Assembly: GCA_030445275.1 (NCBI GenBank)
Contig: JAUCSE010000022.1
Location: forward strand, 62,001-126,000
Source of the DNA: Mucilaginibacter sp.
GTDB lineage: Bacteria; Bacteroidota; Bacteroidia; Sphingobacteriales; Sphingobacteriaceae
DNA: 64,000 nt
Reading direction: 5' to 3'
The position numbers and the translations under genes are program-made. This document shows, piece by piece, positions 1 to 10,289 of the stretch (position 1 is its first letter; the number at the start of each line of letters is the position of its first letter). The notes below the pieces were generated by a model. The model did no database searches. It was not told the DNA's origin and saw only the letters and a program-made list of their open reading frames with translations.

Positions 1-645
1 GGGTATACCTGATATGAGGCGCATATCCTGGTTAAAGGTTTCTTCTACAATGGCATCAACTTTTTGCTCCCAATCTTCAATGCAATTTACTTCGTAACTA
101 GGCAGGCGGTTTTTTTGCAGATAGGCGGGCACGTGATGGGCTACAATACCTGATAACCTGCCGGTTGATACACCTGCTTTAACGGAAAGTACTGGACTGC
201 CCTGTAAAAATATCATTTTGCCGTCTACAAAATCAACGTTGCCGGTTTCGTGAATGTAACTGAGCAATGCATTGCGCGCGGCTTTAATATGCTCGGGCAT
301 GCTTTCTTTAGAGATAGGGATATATTTTACACCCGATGTAGTGCCTGACGTTTTGGCCAGATAAGCAGGCTTACCGGGCCATAATACATTTTCTTCGCCA
401 TTTACAACACGATCAATGTATGGACGCAGGTCCTCATAGTCATTTATGGGTACTTTTTTCTTAAAATCATCGTAATTGCTGATCTGTTCAAAATGATGTT
501 CCCGGCCAAACGAGGTGTCTTTAGCTGTGTGAATAAGATCGGTGAATGTTTTTTGCTGTAGTGGTAGCGCATTTTTCCGCAGCTGGTTAAGCTCCCGGTT
601 TACTAGCGCTGCAAACACCTTGCCTAATGCAGATTTTAGTCCCAT
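1..645 (-). CDS. GH3-like acyl-adenylating enzyme (partial, C-terminus cut off)
   Basis: N-terminal 215 residues of a protein that continues past the left edge. Around residues 98-110 it carries the adenylate-forming ATP-binding motif KTSGTTSGVKYIP, in a setting typical of bacterial homologues of plant GH3 proteins (annotated as 'GH3 auxin-responsive promoter family'). That family activates a carboxylic acid as acyl-AMP and transfers it to an amino acid or other acceptor. The bacterial substrate is unknown, so no auxin role should be read into it. The start is the ATG at 645, 3 bp after the stop of the upstream membrane-protein gene, so the two are probably co-transcribed. The family call is good; the substrate is not predictable. 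Confidence 0.85.
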   Translation of the reverse strand, partial: MGLKSALGKVFAALVNRELNQLRKNALPLQQKTFTDLIHTAKDTSFGREHHFEQISNYDDFKKKVPINDYEDLRPYIDRVVNGEENVLWPGKPAYLAKTSGTTSGVKYIPISKESMPEHIKAARNALLSYIHETGNVDFVDGKMIFLQGSPVLSVKAGVSTGRLSGIVAHHVPAYLQKNRLPSYEVNCIEDWEQKVDAIVEETFNQDMRLISGIP

Positions 646-648
646 TTG

Positions 649-1425
649 CTAATTGGTTTCGGCAATATCATCATCTACATCCAGGTGACTGTAAACCAGT
701 TTACGGTAAGTAACCATAATGATTACCTGTATAAAAGGAAATGTAAGGATAAACCAGCAGTAAAATGCCAGCCGGAATATAAACCCACCGTTATCCTCAT
801 CCAAACCAAAAAAGTGCATAATGGCAATTACAGGTATCAGCACTGAAGCCAGGATGGCAATAATGATAACAAATATGCTCAGTGTTTTAAAAAAATTATC
901 CTTGGTTATTTCAAAGCTTTGTTTCAGTGATTCCCAGGGGTAGGAGTCGTCATCAACAATAAAACAAATGCAAAAAATACAGCGTAAGCCTATATATAAA
1001 ATAAATATCAGTTCAATAGCCTCAAAAATACGGGGATAACCTAAATACTTTTCGGCCACTACGTAAAAGAAAAATAGAAAGGCGAATAGAATACCTAATA
1101 ATAAGCCAATCACAATAAAATTGAATGCCATTTTAAAAGATGGTAGTATATCCTTAAATTCAAATTCATAGTATTCCCTGTCCATCAGGGTCAATATCAG
1201 TTTATAAAAGCTTAAACCTATATAAGCCTGAACCACCATTTGCATTAAAATGATGAGTAAGCGACTTACAATATCATCATCAATTAGGATAAAGGCTTTG
1301 AGGAAGTCAACAAATTCATAAATGAACAGAGAAATCACCGAATAAACAATCAGTGGGATGAAATTTCTCTTTAATACATTCCATGCAGTTTTAATGGTTT
1401 CTGCGACAGAAAATGGGTGGTACAT
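649..1425 (-). CDS. Multipass integral membrane protein, function unknown
   Basis: A 258-residue, strongly hydrophobic protein with roughly five or six membrane segments (about residues 22-45, 60-80, 100-125, 135-155, 180-205 and 215-240) and an acidic C-terminal tail. I recognise no catalytic motif. It starts with MYHPFSVAETIKTAW, a hydrophilic lead-in seen in poorly described bacterial membrane proteins. It lies between a glycosyltransferase (7 bp upstream side) and the GH3-like gene (3 bp downstream), so the three probably form one leftward operon. A role in envelope or lipid handling is only a guess from the neighbours. Confidence 0.75.
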   Translation of the reverse strand: MYHPFSVAETIKTAWNVLKRNFIPLIVYSVISLFIYEFVDFLKAFILIDDDIVSRLLIILMQMVVQAYIGLSFYKLILTLMDREYYEFEFKDILPSFKMAFNFIVIGLLLGILFAFLFFFYVVAEKYLGYPRIFEAIELIFILYIGLRCIFCICFIVDDDSYPWESLKQSFEITKDNFFKTLSIFVIIIAILASVLIPVIAIMHFFGLDEDNGGFIFRLAFYCWFILTFPFIQVIIMVTYRKLVYSHLDVDDDIAETN

Positions 1426-1431
1426 AGGTTC

Positions 1432-2400
1432 TTATGATCTGTTAAAAATTACTCGCTTCCAAAAATCCTGCATAAATCCTAACCCGTAGGCAATAAGTTG
1501 GGTGAAGGCGGCTATAATACTCAAAAATGCAATTTTTGCTGATTTATTTTTCCACCAGGCATGAAAAAATATCAACAAAATAATAAATACCAGCATAAAG
1601 TTGCATAAAGTGGCTATTTGCCAGCGAAGTATGTTGAAAATGATGGTAAGCAGGATGAACAGCGTAAACGCGGCCGGGAAAAAATGAACCAGTTTTAACT
1701 GCTCCGGGAAAAATTTATAAATGTTGATACGCGCCCTGCCAAAAAAATGCAGTTGTTTATAAAACTGCAGAAAATTGGTGCGCCTTTTATGATAAACAAT
1801 AGCATCAGGTATTAACCCGATTTTAAAACCCAGAGAATGTATGCGGATGCTGTACTCAATGTCTTCGCCCAGGCGGGTGATGATAAAACCACCGGCTTTT
1901 TTCCATACCTGTCTTGATACGCCCATGTTAAAGCTACGCGGGTGAAACTGCCCTATGGCCTTTTTATTGCCGCGTATGCCTCCGGTTGTAAAAGGGGATG
2001 TCATGGAGTAACTGATGGCCTTTTGGGTAGGGGTAAATGATTCATGGGCGCCGTCAGGGCCGCCATAGGCATCAAGATAATTGTTAGCCAGGGAGTTGTT
2101 TACTATTTCAAGATAATTTGCCGGGATAAGGCAATCGGAATCAAAAATGATAAAATAATTGCCTTTGGCACGTTCAAAACCGAAGTTGCGGGTAAAACCC
2201 TGACCCTCGTTAGGCTTTTTAAAGTAATGAACCTCTAACCGGTTTGTAAAGCTGTTTACAATAGTTTCGGCATCATTAACAGAACCATCCTCAATAACCA
2301 AAACCTCAAACTGCTTATAAGTTTGCAATGTAAGGGTATCCAGCAGTTCTTTAATTTCCTGCGGACGATTGTATAATGGAATGATAATGGAAAAAAACAT
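1432..2400 (-). CDS. Family 2 glycosyltransferase, membrane-anchored
   Basis: Begins MFFSIIIPLYNRPQEI, the start of a GT-A fold nucleotide-sugar transferase. The ATG at 2400 is preferred because the upstream in-frame extension would translate a word-repeat element. Visible landmarks are VIEDGS near residue 39 (nucleotide binding), the DSDC metal-binding DxD-like site near residue 89, and a later GEDIEYSIR segment resembling the ED general-base motif. Two hydrophobic C-terminal segments suggest inner-membrane anchoring. It follows another GT2 gene after about 200 bp of repeat sequence and is 6 bp from the next membrane-protein gene. Probable role: adding a sugar to a cell-surface glycan or lipid. 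The acceptor cannot be inferred. Confidence 0.88.
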   Translation of the reverse strand: MFFSIIIPLYNRPQEIKELLDTLTLQTYKQFEVLVIEDGSVNDAETIVNSFTNRLEVHYFKKPNEGQGFTRNFGFERAKGNYFIIFDSDCLIPANYLEIVNNSLANNYLDAYGGPDGAHESFTPTQKAISYSMTSPFTTGGIRGNKKAIGQFHPRSFNMGVSRQVWKKAGGFIITRLGEDIEYSIRIHSLGFKIGLIPDAIVYHKRRTNFLQFYKQLHFFGRARINIYKFFPEQLKLVHFFPAAFTLFILLTIIFNILRWQIATLCNFMLVFIILLIFFHAWWKNKSAKIAFLSIIAAFTQLIAYGLGFMQDFWKRVIFNRS

Positions 2401-2407
2401 ATTGTTA

Positions 2408-2601
2408 GATGTGCAGGTGTGCAAATTTCAAATGTGCAAATGAAAATTCGGATGTGCAGATATGCAAATGTGCAGATTTTAGATGTGCAAATATGCAAAT
2501 GTTTATTTTTTTTAATAACTTGTAACTCATTAGTATTCTGCTCATCTGTATATTAACAATTCTTTTCATTTGCACATTTGAAATCTGCACACCTGCACAT
2601 C
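2408..2601. repeat. Word-repeat hairpin element, family A copy 1
   Basis: Left arm 2408-2446 and right arm 2563-2601 are inverted repeats matching at 38 of 39 positions. The arms and much of the left interior are built from variants of the words GATGTGCA and AAATGTGCA (reverse complement TTTGCACAT on the right side). A non-repetitive core near 2530-2566 starts ATTAGTAT. A second, more degraded copy lies at 29843-29969 with its core inverted. The element sits between two co-oriented glycosyltransferase genes, so it would appear in their shared transcript as a long hairpin. Confidence 0.85.
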
Positions 2602-2603
2602 AA

Positions 2604-3554
2604 TCAAATAATCTCCTCTACCTGGTAATTGTTGCGTTCGCTTGAATTTCTGGATACCAATTCGGCAACAAAGCCTGTTAAAAATAGCTGCGAACCTACA
2701 ATAATGGCTACCAAGGCTATATAAAACAATGGATTAGCGGTTACATCCCTGTATTTTTCATTATGAGCTATCAGGTAAAGTTTTTCGCTTATGATCCATA
2801 TGGCTATTACAATTCCTGTAAAAAAGCTTAAGGTACCCATCATGCCAAAAAAGTGCATGGGGCGTTTGCCAAATTTGCCTACAAAAAATATCGACAGCAG
2901 ATCTAAAAAGCCATTAACAAAGCGGCTCATACCAAACTTAGTTTTCCCATACTTACGGGCTCGGTGTTCAACCACCTGCTCACCAATTTTGGTAAAACCG
3001 GCCCATTTAGCCAGTACGGGTATATAGCGATGCATTTCGCCATAAACCTCAATGTTTTTAACTACAGCTTTGCGGTAGGCTTTTAAACCACAGTTAAAAT
3101 CATGCAGATTATTAATCCCACTCATTTTGCGGGTTGCGGCATTAAACAGTTTGGTAGGTATAGTTTTACTCAGCGGATCATACCGTTTGGCTTTCCATCC
3201 CGATATCAGATCGTAATTTTCTTCAATAATGCGGCGATAAAGCTCGGGTATTTCATCAGGGCTATCTTGCAGGTCGGCATCCATAGTAATGATAACATTG
3301 CCATTCGCGGCCTCAAAACCAGTATTCAACGCAGCAGATTTGCCATAATTACGCCTGAACTTAATGCCTTTAATAAAGGGATTATGCTGGTGCAGTTTCC
3401 GGATCATTTCCCATGATCCATCCTTGCTACCATCGTCAATAAGGATAACTTCGTAGGTAAAGCGATGCTCATCCATTACCCGGCTTATCCATGAGGTTAA
3501 CTCCGGTAATGATTCTATTTCGTCATAAAGTGGTACTACTACTGATATATCCAT
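2604..3554 (-). CDS. Polyisoprenyl-phosphate glycosyltransferase (GtrB/DPM1-like GT2)
   Basis: A 316-residue protein starting MDISVVVPLYDEIESL. It carries LIDDGSKDGS (about residues 39-48), TMDADLQD (about 92-99, the DxD metal site) and a long hydrophilic GT-A domain. Two strong C-terminal membrane helices (about 232-255 and 268-292) follow. This layout is typical of enzymes that load a sugar onto undecaprenyl or dolichyl phosphate at the inner face of the membrane. It is the first gene of the leftward group and is divergent from the M1 peptidase gene. The family call is secure; sugar specificity is not. Confidence 0.9.
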   Translation of the reverse strand: MDISVVVPLYDEIESLPELTSWISRVMDEHRFTYEVILIDDGSKDGSWEMIRKLHQHNPFIKGIKFRRNYGKSAALNTGFEAANGNVIITMDADLQDSPDEIPELYRRIIEENYDLISGWKAKRYDPLSKTIPTKLFNAATRKMSGINNLHDFNCGLKAYRKAVVKNIEVYGEMHRYIPVLAKWAGFTKIGEQVVEHRARKYGKTKFGMSRFVNGFLDLLSIFFVGKFGKRPMHFFGMMGTLSFFTGIVIAIWIISEKLYLIAHNEKYRDVTANPLFYIALVAIIVGSQLFLTGFVAELVSRNSSERNNYQVEEII

Positions 3555-3661
3555 TTATTAAGAATATGATTTGGAGCGGCGGTTTTTGTGCTCCTAATCA
3601 TCCGCAAAAATATAAAAAATAGGTAATGGTTTGCATACTGTTTTTACGGAGGGGGGATAAA

Positions 3662-3820
3662 GGATGGAAAGACAAAAGATAAAGGACAGAGGATGAATGA
3701 GTGAAAAACAAAAGACGGAAGATGAATTTTACCCGCTTTCTGTTACAGAAGAGAAAAAGTCAGGTAGTTACAGGGTGTTTTCTCTTTTGTCCTTTCATCC
3801 TTAATCTTTTCTCTCTTCTA
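3662..3820. repeat. Word-repeat hairpin element, GA-rich type (family C)
   Basis: Purine-rich left part (3662-3699, words such as GACAAAAGATAAAGGA) and pyrimidine-rich right part (3781-3820) are imperfect inverted repeats, with about 19 of 24 core positions matching. It fills most of the 369-bp spacer between the divergent glycosyltransferase (3554) and M1 peptidase (3924) genes. The architecture resembles the other hairpin elements here, although its words differ. No gene was seen in the spacer, and no convincing TAnnTTTG promoter could be fixed. Confidence 0.55.
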
Positions 3821-3923
3821 TATATGTTAAATTATGTTATAATGATGCGTTTGAACGTTTATAACTTACCTGTTTAGCTGTAATTTTATATATATTGGCA
3901 TCATATAAAATCAAGATAGATTC

Positions 3924-6527
3924 ATGAAGTTTTATAAAATAACGCTTTTTATCCTGTTGTGCATCTATACCTGTGCAGGATATGCGCAAAATACCGACCA
4001 AATTGGTGCGAAATATGATCAGCATAAAGTATTTAATCCGCTTTTTTATCCCGAAAAAGGTAATGAGTTTAGAAATGCCGGAGGTGCACCTAGTTCAAAG
4101 TACTGGCAAAACCGGGCCGACTATAAACTGAATATCACACTGGATACAGCAAAACACCGGGTTGATGGTACCGCTTTAATTACCTACACCAATAATAGTC
4201 CAGATGCGTTAGGCTTTTTATGGCTACAGGTTGAGCAAAATATTTACCGTGAAGATTCAAGGGCCGAGGCCACAAGCCCTATAACCGGCGGACGGTTCAG
4301 CAACAGATCATATACCAAAGGCGATGAAATAAAAGGTATTTATGTGATAAAAAATGGTAAAACGGAAAAGGCCGATTACCTGGTGACCGATACCCGTTTG
4401 CAAATAAAATTAAAAGACTCGTTACGTGCAGACGGCAGCAAGATGCAGATCAAGATAGATTATGGTTTTGATATTCCGCAGTATGGAACCGATAGGATGG
4501 GGCGTTTGTTTACCAAAAATGGATGGATATATGAAATAGCCCAATGGTACCCCCGGATGGAGGTTTATGATGATGTAAGTGGATGGAATACTTTACCATA
4601 CCTTGGCGCTGGCGAATTTTACCTGGAATATGGCAATTTTGATTATACCATTAGCGCGCCGGCAAGCCTGGTGATAGTTGGCTCGGGCGAGTTGCTTAAT
4701 CCCGATGAGGTGTATTCGCCAACTACTTTAAATCGACTGGCAGAGGCTCGCAAGAGTGATAAAACAATTGCGATACGGGATTCTGCGGATGTTTTACGAC
4801 GTAATGATCGTGCTAAAAAGCCCTTACTTACCTGGCATTTTGTTTGTAAGAATGCCCGCGATGTATCATGGGCTGCTTCAAAAGCGTTTATCTGGGATGC
4901 GGCTCGTATCAATTTACCCAGTGGTAAAAAAGCGCTCGCGCAATCTGTTTACCCGGTTGAAAGTAAGGGTAATCAAGCCTGGGGGCGATCAACAGAATAT
5001 GTGAAAAATGCCATTGAGCTATATTCGAACCAATGGTTTGAGTACACCTACCCTGTAGCCACTAATGTGGCCGGTACAGTTGGTGGCATGGAATATCCGG
5101 GTATTGTTTTTTGTGGCTCAGAGAGTAAAGCAGGTGACCTGTGGGAAGTTACCAATCATGAATTTGGACATAACTGGTTCCCGATGATCGTAGGCTCAAA
5201 CGAGCGTAAATATGCCTGGATGGATGAGGGTTTTAACACTTTTTTAAACAGGGTAGATACCAAAGTATTTAATAAGGGCGAATATTATGTAAAGGCAGAT
5301 CAGCAAAAAACTGCTCCTGACTTGTTTAACCAGGATGCTGAACCTATTATGACCATACCCGATGTATTACAGGCATCCTTTTTAGGCGTAGCTGCTTATG
5401 ATAAACCTGCATTGGGTTTAACTATTTTACGTGAACAGGTATTGGGTGAGCAACGGTTTGATTATGCTTTTAAAACCTATATTAAGCGATGGGCGTTCAA
5501 GCATCCTACACCCTGGGACTTTTTTCATACCATGGATAATGCCGCTGGCGAGGATCTGAGCTGGTTTTGGAATGAGTGGTTTTTTACCACCTGGAAACTT
5601 GATCAGGGGATAAAAGATATTGCGTATCCTGATGGTGATGCCACGAAAGGGGCACTCATCACATTAGAAAATCTAGAAGAGATGGCCTTGCCGGTAACGA
5701 TTTTTATAAAAGAAGAAAACGGCAAAACCGCCACAGTAAAATTGCCTGTTGAGATATGGCAACGTGGGGGTGTCTGGACCTTTCCATATAAATCAACTTC
5801 TAAAATTGTTATGGCCACTATTGATCCGGATCATCTTTTGCCTGATATAAATCCCGAAAATAATTCATTTAGTGGTTTACCCATACCTCAAGGTATTACG
5901 GCAAGCGCTATTATTAAAACCTACATTGACGCTATTGGCGGAGCCGAGAAATTGAGAAACATCAAGGATTTGCAGATTTCATCAGTAGGAACGGTGCAGG
6001 GCTCTGAAGTGCAAATGGTTACCCGTTATAAAGCGCCTGATATGTTTTATCAACAAACAACGGTACCATCATATAATAACCTTGTAGTTAACCATATTTT
6101 AGTTAATGGCGATATTATGAAAGCCCAGCAGCTTAACCGGGACCTGGCATTGGATGATGTGAGTAAAAAAATATTGAAAGTTAAAAGTAAGCCATTTCCT
6201 GAACTTGACTATGAAAAGAACGGCTACACCTTAGAACTCGATTCGGCACTTAAGATAGTGAATGGTGATTTGGCTTATGAAATTGATATTAATATTGCCG
6301 AAGGAGCAGTGGTAAAGAACTTCTATAGCCAAAAGACCGGACTAAAAGTAAAACAGGTGGTTGAAGGCCCTATAAGCTCCATAACCGAATGGGGTAATTA
6401 CGAAGGAATCAACGGCGGTATCCGAATACCATTTGCGATCAAAACAACTTTGCTAGGGCAATCCGCAGAATTTAAGGTGAAAGAAACGGCTGTGAATAAT
6501 GGTATATCGGCTACTTTGTTTCAGTAG
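3924..6527 (+). CDS. Exported M1 family metalloaminopeptidase
   Basis: An 867-residue zinc peptidase with an N-terminal signal peptide ending in CAGYAQ (about residue 22). The gluzincin site is HEFGHNW at about residues 412-418, with the third zinc ligand in MDEGFN near residue 434. A GGMEYPG stretch about 35 residues before the zinc site matches the substrate-binding GxMEN region, with Y replacing N. This variant is common in exported Bacteroidota M1 homologues rather than classical PepN. A C-terminal domain of about 220 residues follows the catalytic core and may bind substrate or membrane. Likely role: trimming peptides in the periplasm or outside the cell. It converges on mqo across a palindromic repeat. 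Confidence 0.92.
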   Translation: MKFYKITLFILLCIYTCAGYAQNTDQIGAKYDQHKVFNPLFYPEKGNEFRNAGGAPSSKYWQNRADYKLNITLDTAKHRVDGTALITYTNNSPDALGFLWLQVEQNIYREDSRAEATSPITGGRFSNRSYTKGDEIKGIYVIKNGKTEKADYLVTDTRLQIKLKDSLRADGSKMQIKIDYGFDIPQYGTDRMGRLFTKNGWIYEIAQWYPRMEVYDDVSGWNTLPYLGAGEFYLEYGNFDYTISAPASLVIVGSGELLNPDEVYSPTTLNRLAEARKSDKTIAIRDSADVLRRNDRAKKPLLTWHFVCKNARDVSWAASKAFIWDAARINLPSGKKALAQSVYPVESKGNQAWGRSTEYVKNAIELYSNQWFEYTYPVATNVAGTVGGMEYPGIVFCGSESKAGDLWEVTNHEFGHNWFPMIVGSNERKYAWMDEGFNTFLNRVDTKVFNKGEYYVKADQQKTAPDLFNQDAEPIMTIPDVLQASFLGVAAYDKPALGLTILREQVLGEQRFDYAFKTYIKRWAFKHPTPWDFFHTMDNAAGEDLSWFWNEWFFTTWKLDQGIKDIAYPDGDATKGALITLENLEEMALPVTIFIKEENGKTATVKLPVEIWQRGGVWTFPYKSTSKIVMATIDPDHLLPDINPENNSFSGLPIPQGITASAIIKTYIDAIGGAEKLRNIKDLQISSVGTVQGSEVQMVTRYKAPDMFYQQTTVPSYNNLVVNHILVNGDIMKAQQLNRDLALDDVSKKILKVKSKPFPELDYEKNGYTLELDSALKIVNGDLAYEIDINIAEGAVVKNFYSQKTGLKVKQVVEGPISSITEWGNYEGINGGIRIPFAIKTTLLGQSAEFKVKETAVNNGISATLFQ

Positions 6528-6541
6528 GAGGCTAAAACGTA

Positions 6542-6633
6542 CGTCATGCTGAACTTGTTTTAGCATCTCATATGCCAAGTTCTGCTCTATTAAGATGTTT
6601 TGCAGATGAGATCCCGAAATAAATTCGGGATGA
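6542..6633. repeat. Intergenic palindromic repeat, family B copy 1
   Basis: Begins GTCATGCTGAACTTGTTTT and ends with the diverged inverted counterpart ATAAATTCGGGATGAC. The outer 6 bp and inner ATCTCA/TGAGAT pair exactly. It sits between the convergent M1 peptidase and mqo genes, where it could act as a two-way terminator or mRNA-stabilising hairpin. A second member starting GTCATGCTGA lies at 33437-33514, again between convergent genes. Such GTCATGCTGAA palindromes are scattered in many Bacteroidota genomes. Confidence 0.75.
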
Positions 6634-6657
6634 CCTATTTGATGATGAGCTTATTGG

Positions 6658-8157
6658 TTAAACCAACCCCAGTACCTTACTTGTCCTTGCCCGGGTAGCA
6701 TCGCTTAAAACTTCATCATTAGCTAATGACTGACCGTATGATGGTATCATTTGTTTTAGCTTTTGCTGCCACTCATCAGTTTTAATATGGGTTTTAAAGC
6801 AACGCTCAATTAGGTGTACCATAATAGGTACTGATGTTGATGCACCCGGCGAAGCGCCGAGTAATGCCGAAATACTACCATCGGCTGAGGTCACCACTTC
6901 TGTACCAAACTCCAATACGCCGCCATGTTTGGCATCCTTTTTTATAACCTGTACGCGCTGGCCTGCAATATCAAGGGTCCACTCGTCTGCCTTGGCTGTT
7001 GGTAGGTATTCCTGCAGTGCTTTTAAACGGTCTGCAGGCGATTGTAATACCTGGCTGATAAGGTATTTGGTTAACGCCCAATTATCGCGCCCTACGGCAA
7101 GCAGAGGTAGTATGTTATCGAGTTTGATTGAACAAAACAAATCAAGCAGGGAACCCCGTTTTAGGAAGCGGGTTGAAAAACCGGCATAAGGGCCAAAAAG
7201 CAGTTCTCTTTTGCCATTGATCATACGGGTATCTAAGTGTGGTACCGACATAGGAGGTGAACCTACCGATGCTTTTCCATAAACTTTTGCTTCGTGCTGT
7301 TTAATAACATCCGGATTGTTGCATACCAGCCATTGTCCGCCTACCGGGAAACCACCAAAACCCTTACTTTCAGGAATGCCCGATTTTTGTAGCAGTGGTA
7401 AAGCGCCACCACCAGCGCCAACAAAAACAAATTTGCTGGTAAGTTTTCTTTTTTGCCCGCTTGTTTTATCTTTTACAGTTATCAGCCAGCTGCCATCCTG
7501 ATTACGCTTAATATCCCTTACATCGTGGTTAAGATGCAGGTTTACACCCTGTTTTTGTTTTAACTGATCAATTAGGCTATTGGTTAAGCTGCCAAAGTTT
7601 ACATCCGTACCAATATCCATAAATGTGGCTGATACTTTTTCGTTTGCATCACGGCCTTCCATCACCAGGGGTATCCATTTTTGGATCTGGGCGCGGTCTT
7701 CAGCGTATTCCATCCCCTTAAAAAAATGATGTTTGGTAAGAGCCTGCTGACGTTTTTTTAGATAGTTTACATTCTCAGGGCCCCAAACAAAGCTCATATG
7801 TGGTACTTTACGAATAAAGCTTTGTGGCGACGGGATATATTTTTGCTCGATCAAATATGACCAGAACTCTTTGCTGGTTTCAAATTGCTCGGCAATTTTT
7901 ATTGCTTTTTTTATTTCAATAGAGCCATCAGGAAGTTCGGTAGTATAATTTAGTTCGCAAAAAGCGGAGTGCCCGGTGCCGGCATTATTCATGGCAGCCG
8001 AGCTTTCTGCAGCTATAACCTCAAGCCTTTCAAAAATTTCGATGGTTAAATCGGGTTGCAGTTCTTTAAGCATTACCCCAAGAGTGGCGCTCATGATACC
8101 GCCGCCTATTAATACTACATCAACCGTTGTTCCTGAAACTTTATCGCTTTTAGTCAT
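6658..8157 (-). CDS. mqo: Malate:quinone oxidoreductase
   Basis: A 499-residue flavoprotein that oxidises L-malate to oxaloacetate and passes electrons to membrane quinone, replacing or complementing NAD-dependent malate dehydrogenase. Diagnostic features are the FAD-binding [10 protein letters not shown] near residues 18-27, then [11 protein letters not shown] and [16 protein letters not shown], which together are specific to Mqo rather than other FAD oxidoreductases. A late [11 protein letters not shown] segment is also typical. Length matches the family. The ATG at 8157 gives the usual N-terminus. It is monocistronic by layout, with a possible operator at 8196-8210 about 40 bp upstream. 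Confidence 0.96.
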   Translation of the reverse strand: MTKSDKVSGTTVDVVLIGGGIMSATLGVMLKELQPDLTIEIFERLEVIAAESSAAMNNAGTGHSAFCELNYTTELPDGSIEIKKAIKIAEQFETSKEFWSYLIEQKYIPSPQSFIRKVPHMSFVWGPENVNYLKKRQQALTKHHFFKGMEYAEDRAQIQKWIPLVMEGRDANEKVSATFMDIGTDVNFGSLTNSLIDQLKQKQGVNLHLNHDVRDIKRNQDGSWLITVKDKTSGQKRKLTSKFVFVGAGGGALPLLQKSGIPESKGFGGFPVGGQWLVCNNPDVIKQHEAKVYGKASVGSPPMSVPHLDTRMINGKRELLFGPYAGFSTRFLKRGSLLDLFCSIKLDNILPLLAVGRDNWALTKYLISQVLQSPADRLKALQEYLPTAKADEWTLDIAGQRVQVIKKDAKHGGVLEFGTEVVTSADGSISALLGASPGASTSVPIMVHLIERCFKTHIKTDEWQQKLKQMIPSYGQSLANDEVLSDATRARTSKVLGLV

Positions 8158-8195
8158 CTTAGTATGATACCCTGCAAAGGGATGTTCAAATTAAA

Positions 8196-8210
8196 TTATA
8201 CCAGGTATAA
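8196..8210. promoter_or_regulatory. Possible operator upstream of mqo
   Basis: A perfect odd palindrome TTATACC-A-GGTATAA, overlapped by CAGGT-ATA-ACCTG at 8202-8214. It lies 39-53 bp before the mqo start, inside the region where the promoter should be. It looks like a dimeric regulator site, but no cognate regulator is evident nearby. The rest of the 386-bp spacer up to 8543 holds only the terminator at 8459-8493. Confidence 0.35.
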
Positions 8211-8458
8211 CCTGATTTTTGCAAAATTGTTATGATAATTATATCTGCCAACCTGTTAAATAACAAGGGAAAATTAAATCAGACAATTTTAAGAATTTTT
8301 TATAGAAAATAAGGCCTTTTCCTGTCCGTTAAATGCAATAAAAGCCATGTTTAATTTAAAACACACGTGATTTTAGAAGTATTGCAGAAATTTAAATTAT
8401 TGGCGCTGTTATAAAAATTAAAAAAGTATTAGAATTCAAGTATGATCAATCAATAAAC

Positions 8459-8493
8459 AAAAAAGGTGATAAGTTTAAACTCATCACCTTTTT
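8459..8493 (-). terminator. Rho-independent terminator of arginine decarboxylase gene
   Basis: Stem AAAAAGGTGAT / ATCACCTTTTT flanks a 12-nt loop and lies about 50 bp beyond the stop of the leftward decarboxylase gene. The hairpin is followed by a T-rich run in the leftward reading. It is symmetric enough to stop transcription from both sides. Confidence 0.75.
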
Positions 8494-8543
8494 ATCATGG
8501 GATTGCATTATGATGAACTCACCACTTACAAACTCAAAGCTTT

Positions 8544-9938
8544 TTATGTAGTATAACCGAGTATTTTAAGCACCTGCTTACTGTTTTGTTCTTCACCAAA
8601 TACCTCGAAATTAAATGTTTCGTCCCGGTTTCTGCGGATGATCACATGCTTTGGCGAAGGTAGTAAGCAATGATGGATGCCACCATAACCGCTTAATACT
8701 TCCTGGTAAGCTCCTGTATTAAAAAAACCCAGGTATTGTACCTTACGCGTTTTAGGCATAAATACACTGTTCATATGAGCTTCTTGATTATAGTAATCCT
8801 GTCCGTCGCAGGTAATGCCACCAAGGTTTACACGCTCATATTCAGAATCCCAGTTATTAATGGGCAGTAGTATATATTTTTGATTTAATGCCCAAACATC
8901 AGGAAGGTTGGTAATGAATGAACCGTCAAGCATTAACCATCTTTCACGGTCATTTTGTTGTTTACGACCTAAAACCTTGTATAAAATGCCCGAAGCTTCG
9001 GCAACAGTGTATTTACCAAACTCAGTAATAATATCCGGTTCCATGGTATCATGCTCGGCACAGATCTCCTTAATACGGCTCACAATTTCGTTGATCATGT
9101 ACTCATAATCAAAATCAAAAACCAGTGAGTCTTTAAATGGCATACCGCCACCAATATCAAGCGTATCTAATGCAGGGTTGATCTTTTTAAATTTGCAATA
9201 CAGTGTTACATATTTTTCCAGCTCGTTCCAGTAGTATGGAGTATCGGAGATACCAGAGTTGATAAAGAAATGTAACAACTTAACCTGGAAATTAGGGTTG
9301 TTTTCTATCTTATTATGATAAAAATCAATAATATCCTCCATACGTACACCTAAACGCGAGGTGTAAAATTGTGAGTCTGGCTGCTCTTCAGCGGCTATAC
9401 GAATACCCAGGTTACATGGGGTATCCATTTCAACCTCATCATCATATAGGTTAAATTCCTCTTTATTATCCAATACCGGGATGATGTTTTTAAAGCCATC
9501 ATGCAGCATGTCAATAATATAGGTTTTATACTGAAATGTTTTAAAACCATTGCATATCACGGTAATATCCTTGTTAACAGCACCTTTTTTCTCCAGGGCA
9601 TCAATCATCGGCATATCAAAAGCTGATGATGTTTCCAGGTGGATCTCATTTTTAAGCGCTTCTTCAACAATGTGTCTAAAATGAGAGCTTTTTGTACAGT
9701 AACAATATTTATAACTACCACGGTAGTTGTTTTTTACAATAGCCTGCTGAAATAACAGCTTAGCCTGCTGTATTTTCTTAGTTATCATGGGCAAATAAGT
9801 GAAGCGCAGGGGCGTGCCATACGTTTCAATCATTTCCATTAAATTAAGATCCTGAAAATATAGTTCGTCGTCGATGATCTCAAAACCATCCTGCGGGAAA
9901 CCTACACTTAAATCAAGAAATTCCTGGTAACTCTGCAT
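8544..9938 (-). CDS. speA: Arginine decarboxylase (PLP fold III)
   Basis: A 464-residue decarboxylase of the alanine-racemase/DABA fold. It converts arginine to agmatine in polyamine synthesis. The PLP-binding strand is YKYCYCTKSSHF with the lysine at residue 83. HLETSSAFDM follows, and later LDIGGGMPFKDS (phosphate-binding glycine loop) and a LGFFNTGAYQ motif near the dimer-interface active site. It is shorter than the roughly 650-residue E. coli SpeA and matches the compact form usual in Bacteroidota. The neighbouring arginine deiminase, CtlX and ArgS genes strengthen the substrate call over diaminopimelate or ornithine. A loose promoter (TTG, 22 bp, TACATTTTTG) lies just upstream. Confidence 0.88.
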   Translation of the reverse strand: MQSYQEFLDLSVGFPQDGFEIIDDELYFQDLNLMEMIETYGTPLRFTYLPMITKKIQQAKLLFQQAIVKNNYRGSYKYCYCTKSSHFRHIVEEALKNEIHLETSSAFDMPMIDALEKKGAVNKDITVICNGFKTFQYKTYIIDMLHDGFKNIIPVLDNKEEFNLYDDEVEMDTPCNLGIRIAAEEQPDSQFYTSRLGVRMEDIIDFYHNKIENNPNFQVKLLHFFINSGISDTPYYWNELEKYVTLYCKFKKINPALDTLDIGGGMPFKDSLVFDFDYEYMINEIVSRIKEICAEHDTMEPDIITEFGKYTVAEASGILYKVLGRKQQNDRERWLMLDGSFITNLPDVWALNQKYILLPINNWDSEYERVNLGGITCDGQDYYNQEAHMNSVFMPKTRKVQYLGFFNTGAYQEVLSGYGGIHHCLLPSPKHVIIRRNRDETFNFEVFGEEQNSKQVLKILGYTT

Positions 9939-10289
9939 CCTTTAAAATTTTGGCAAAAATGTAATTTTTAAACGGAATAAACGGCCAATTGTTAGGATAA
10001 AATTTATAGTTTGAATGTAATTTATTTGATGGCGAATAATTATAGGTTCACCCAGCCTGTTTTTGAATCAAAAAGTATAGGAATCCATTAGCAAATTAGC
10101 GGCCGTTATGCTGCTAATGTTAAGCTGATCAATAGTGTTGGAATTTAGTGCTGTTTTAAACTTTAGTTAACAAATAAATAGTAAAACAATTTTGAAGTAT
10201 CAGGAAGCGGTAATGTTTTACTCGATAGTTAAATATTTATCGTGTTGGCATTCATTTTGTTCAGTAGGAGATTGTATAAAGAATAACTC
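9939..10289. other. Intergenic spacer between speA and the zinc-ribbon pair
   Basis: 351 bp between divergent genes with no open frame of interest. Two weak symmetric sequences were seen: ATTAGC (10095) facing GCTAAT (10113), and CGATAGTTAAATATTTATCG around 10223-10242. The latter contains AGTTAAATAT, which recurs in the hairpin that abuts the second zinc-ribbon gene. Promoters for both directions must lie here. Confidence 0.4.

Noticed and set aside
2256..2590. Minus-strand frames rich in HLHICTF-like repeats
   Set aside because: They translate the GATGTGCA word-repeat element; the periodic protein is a by-product of the repeat.
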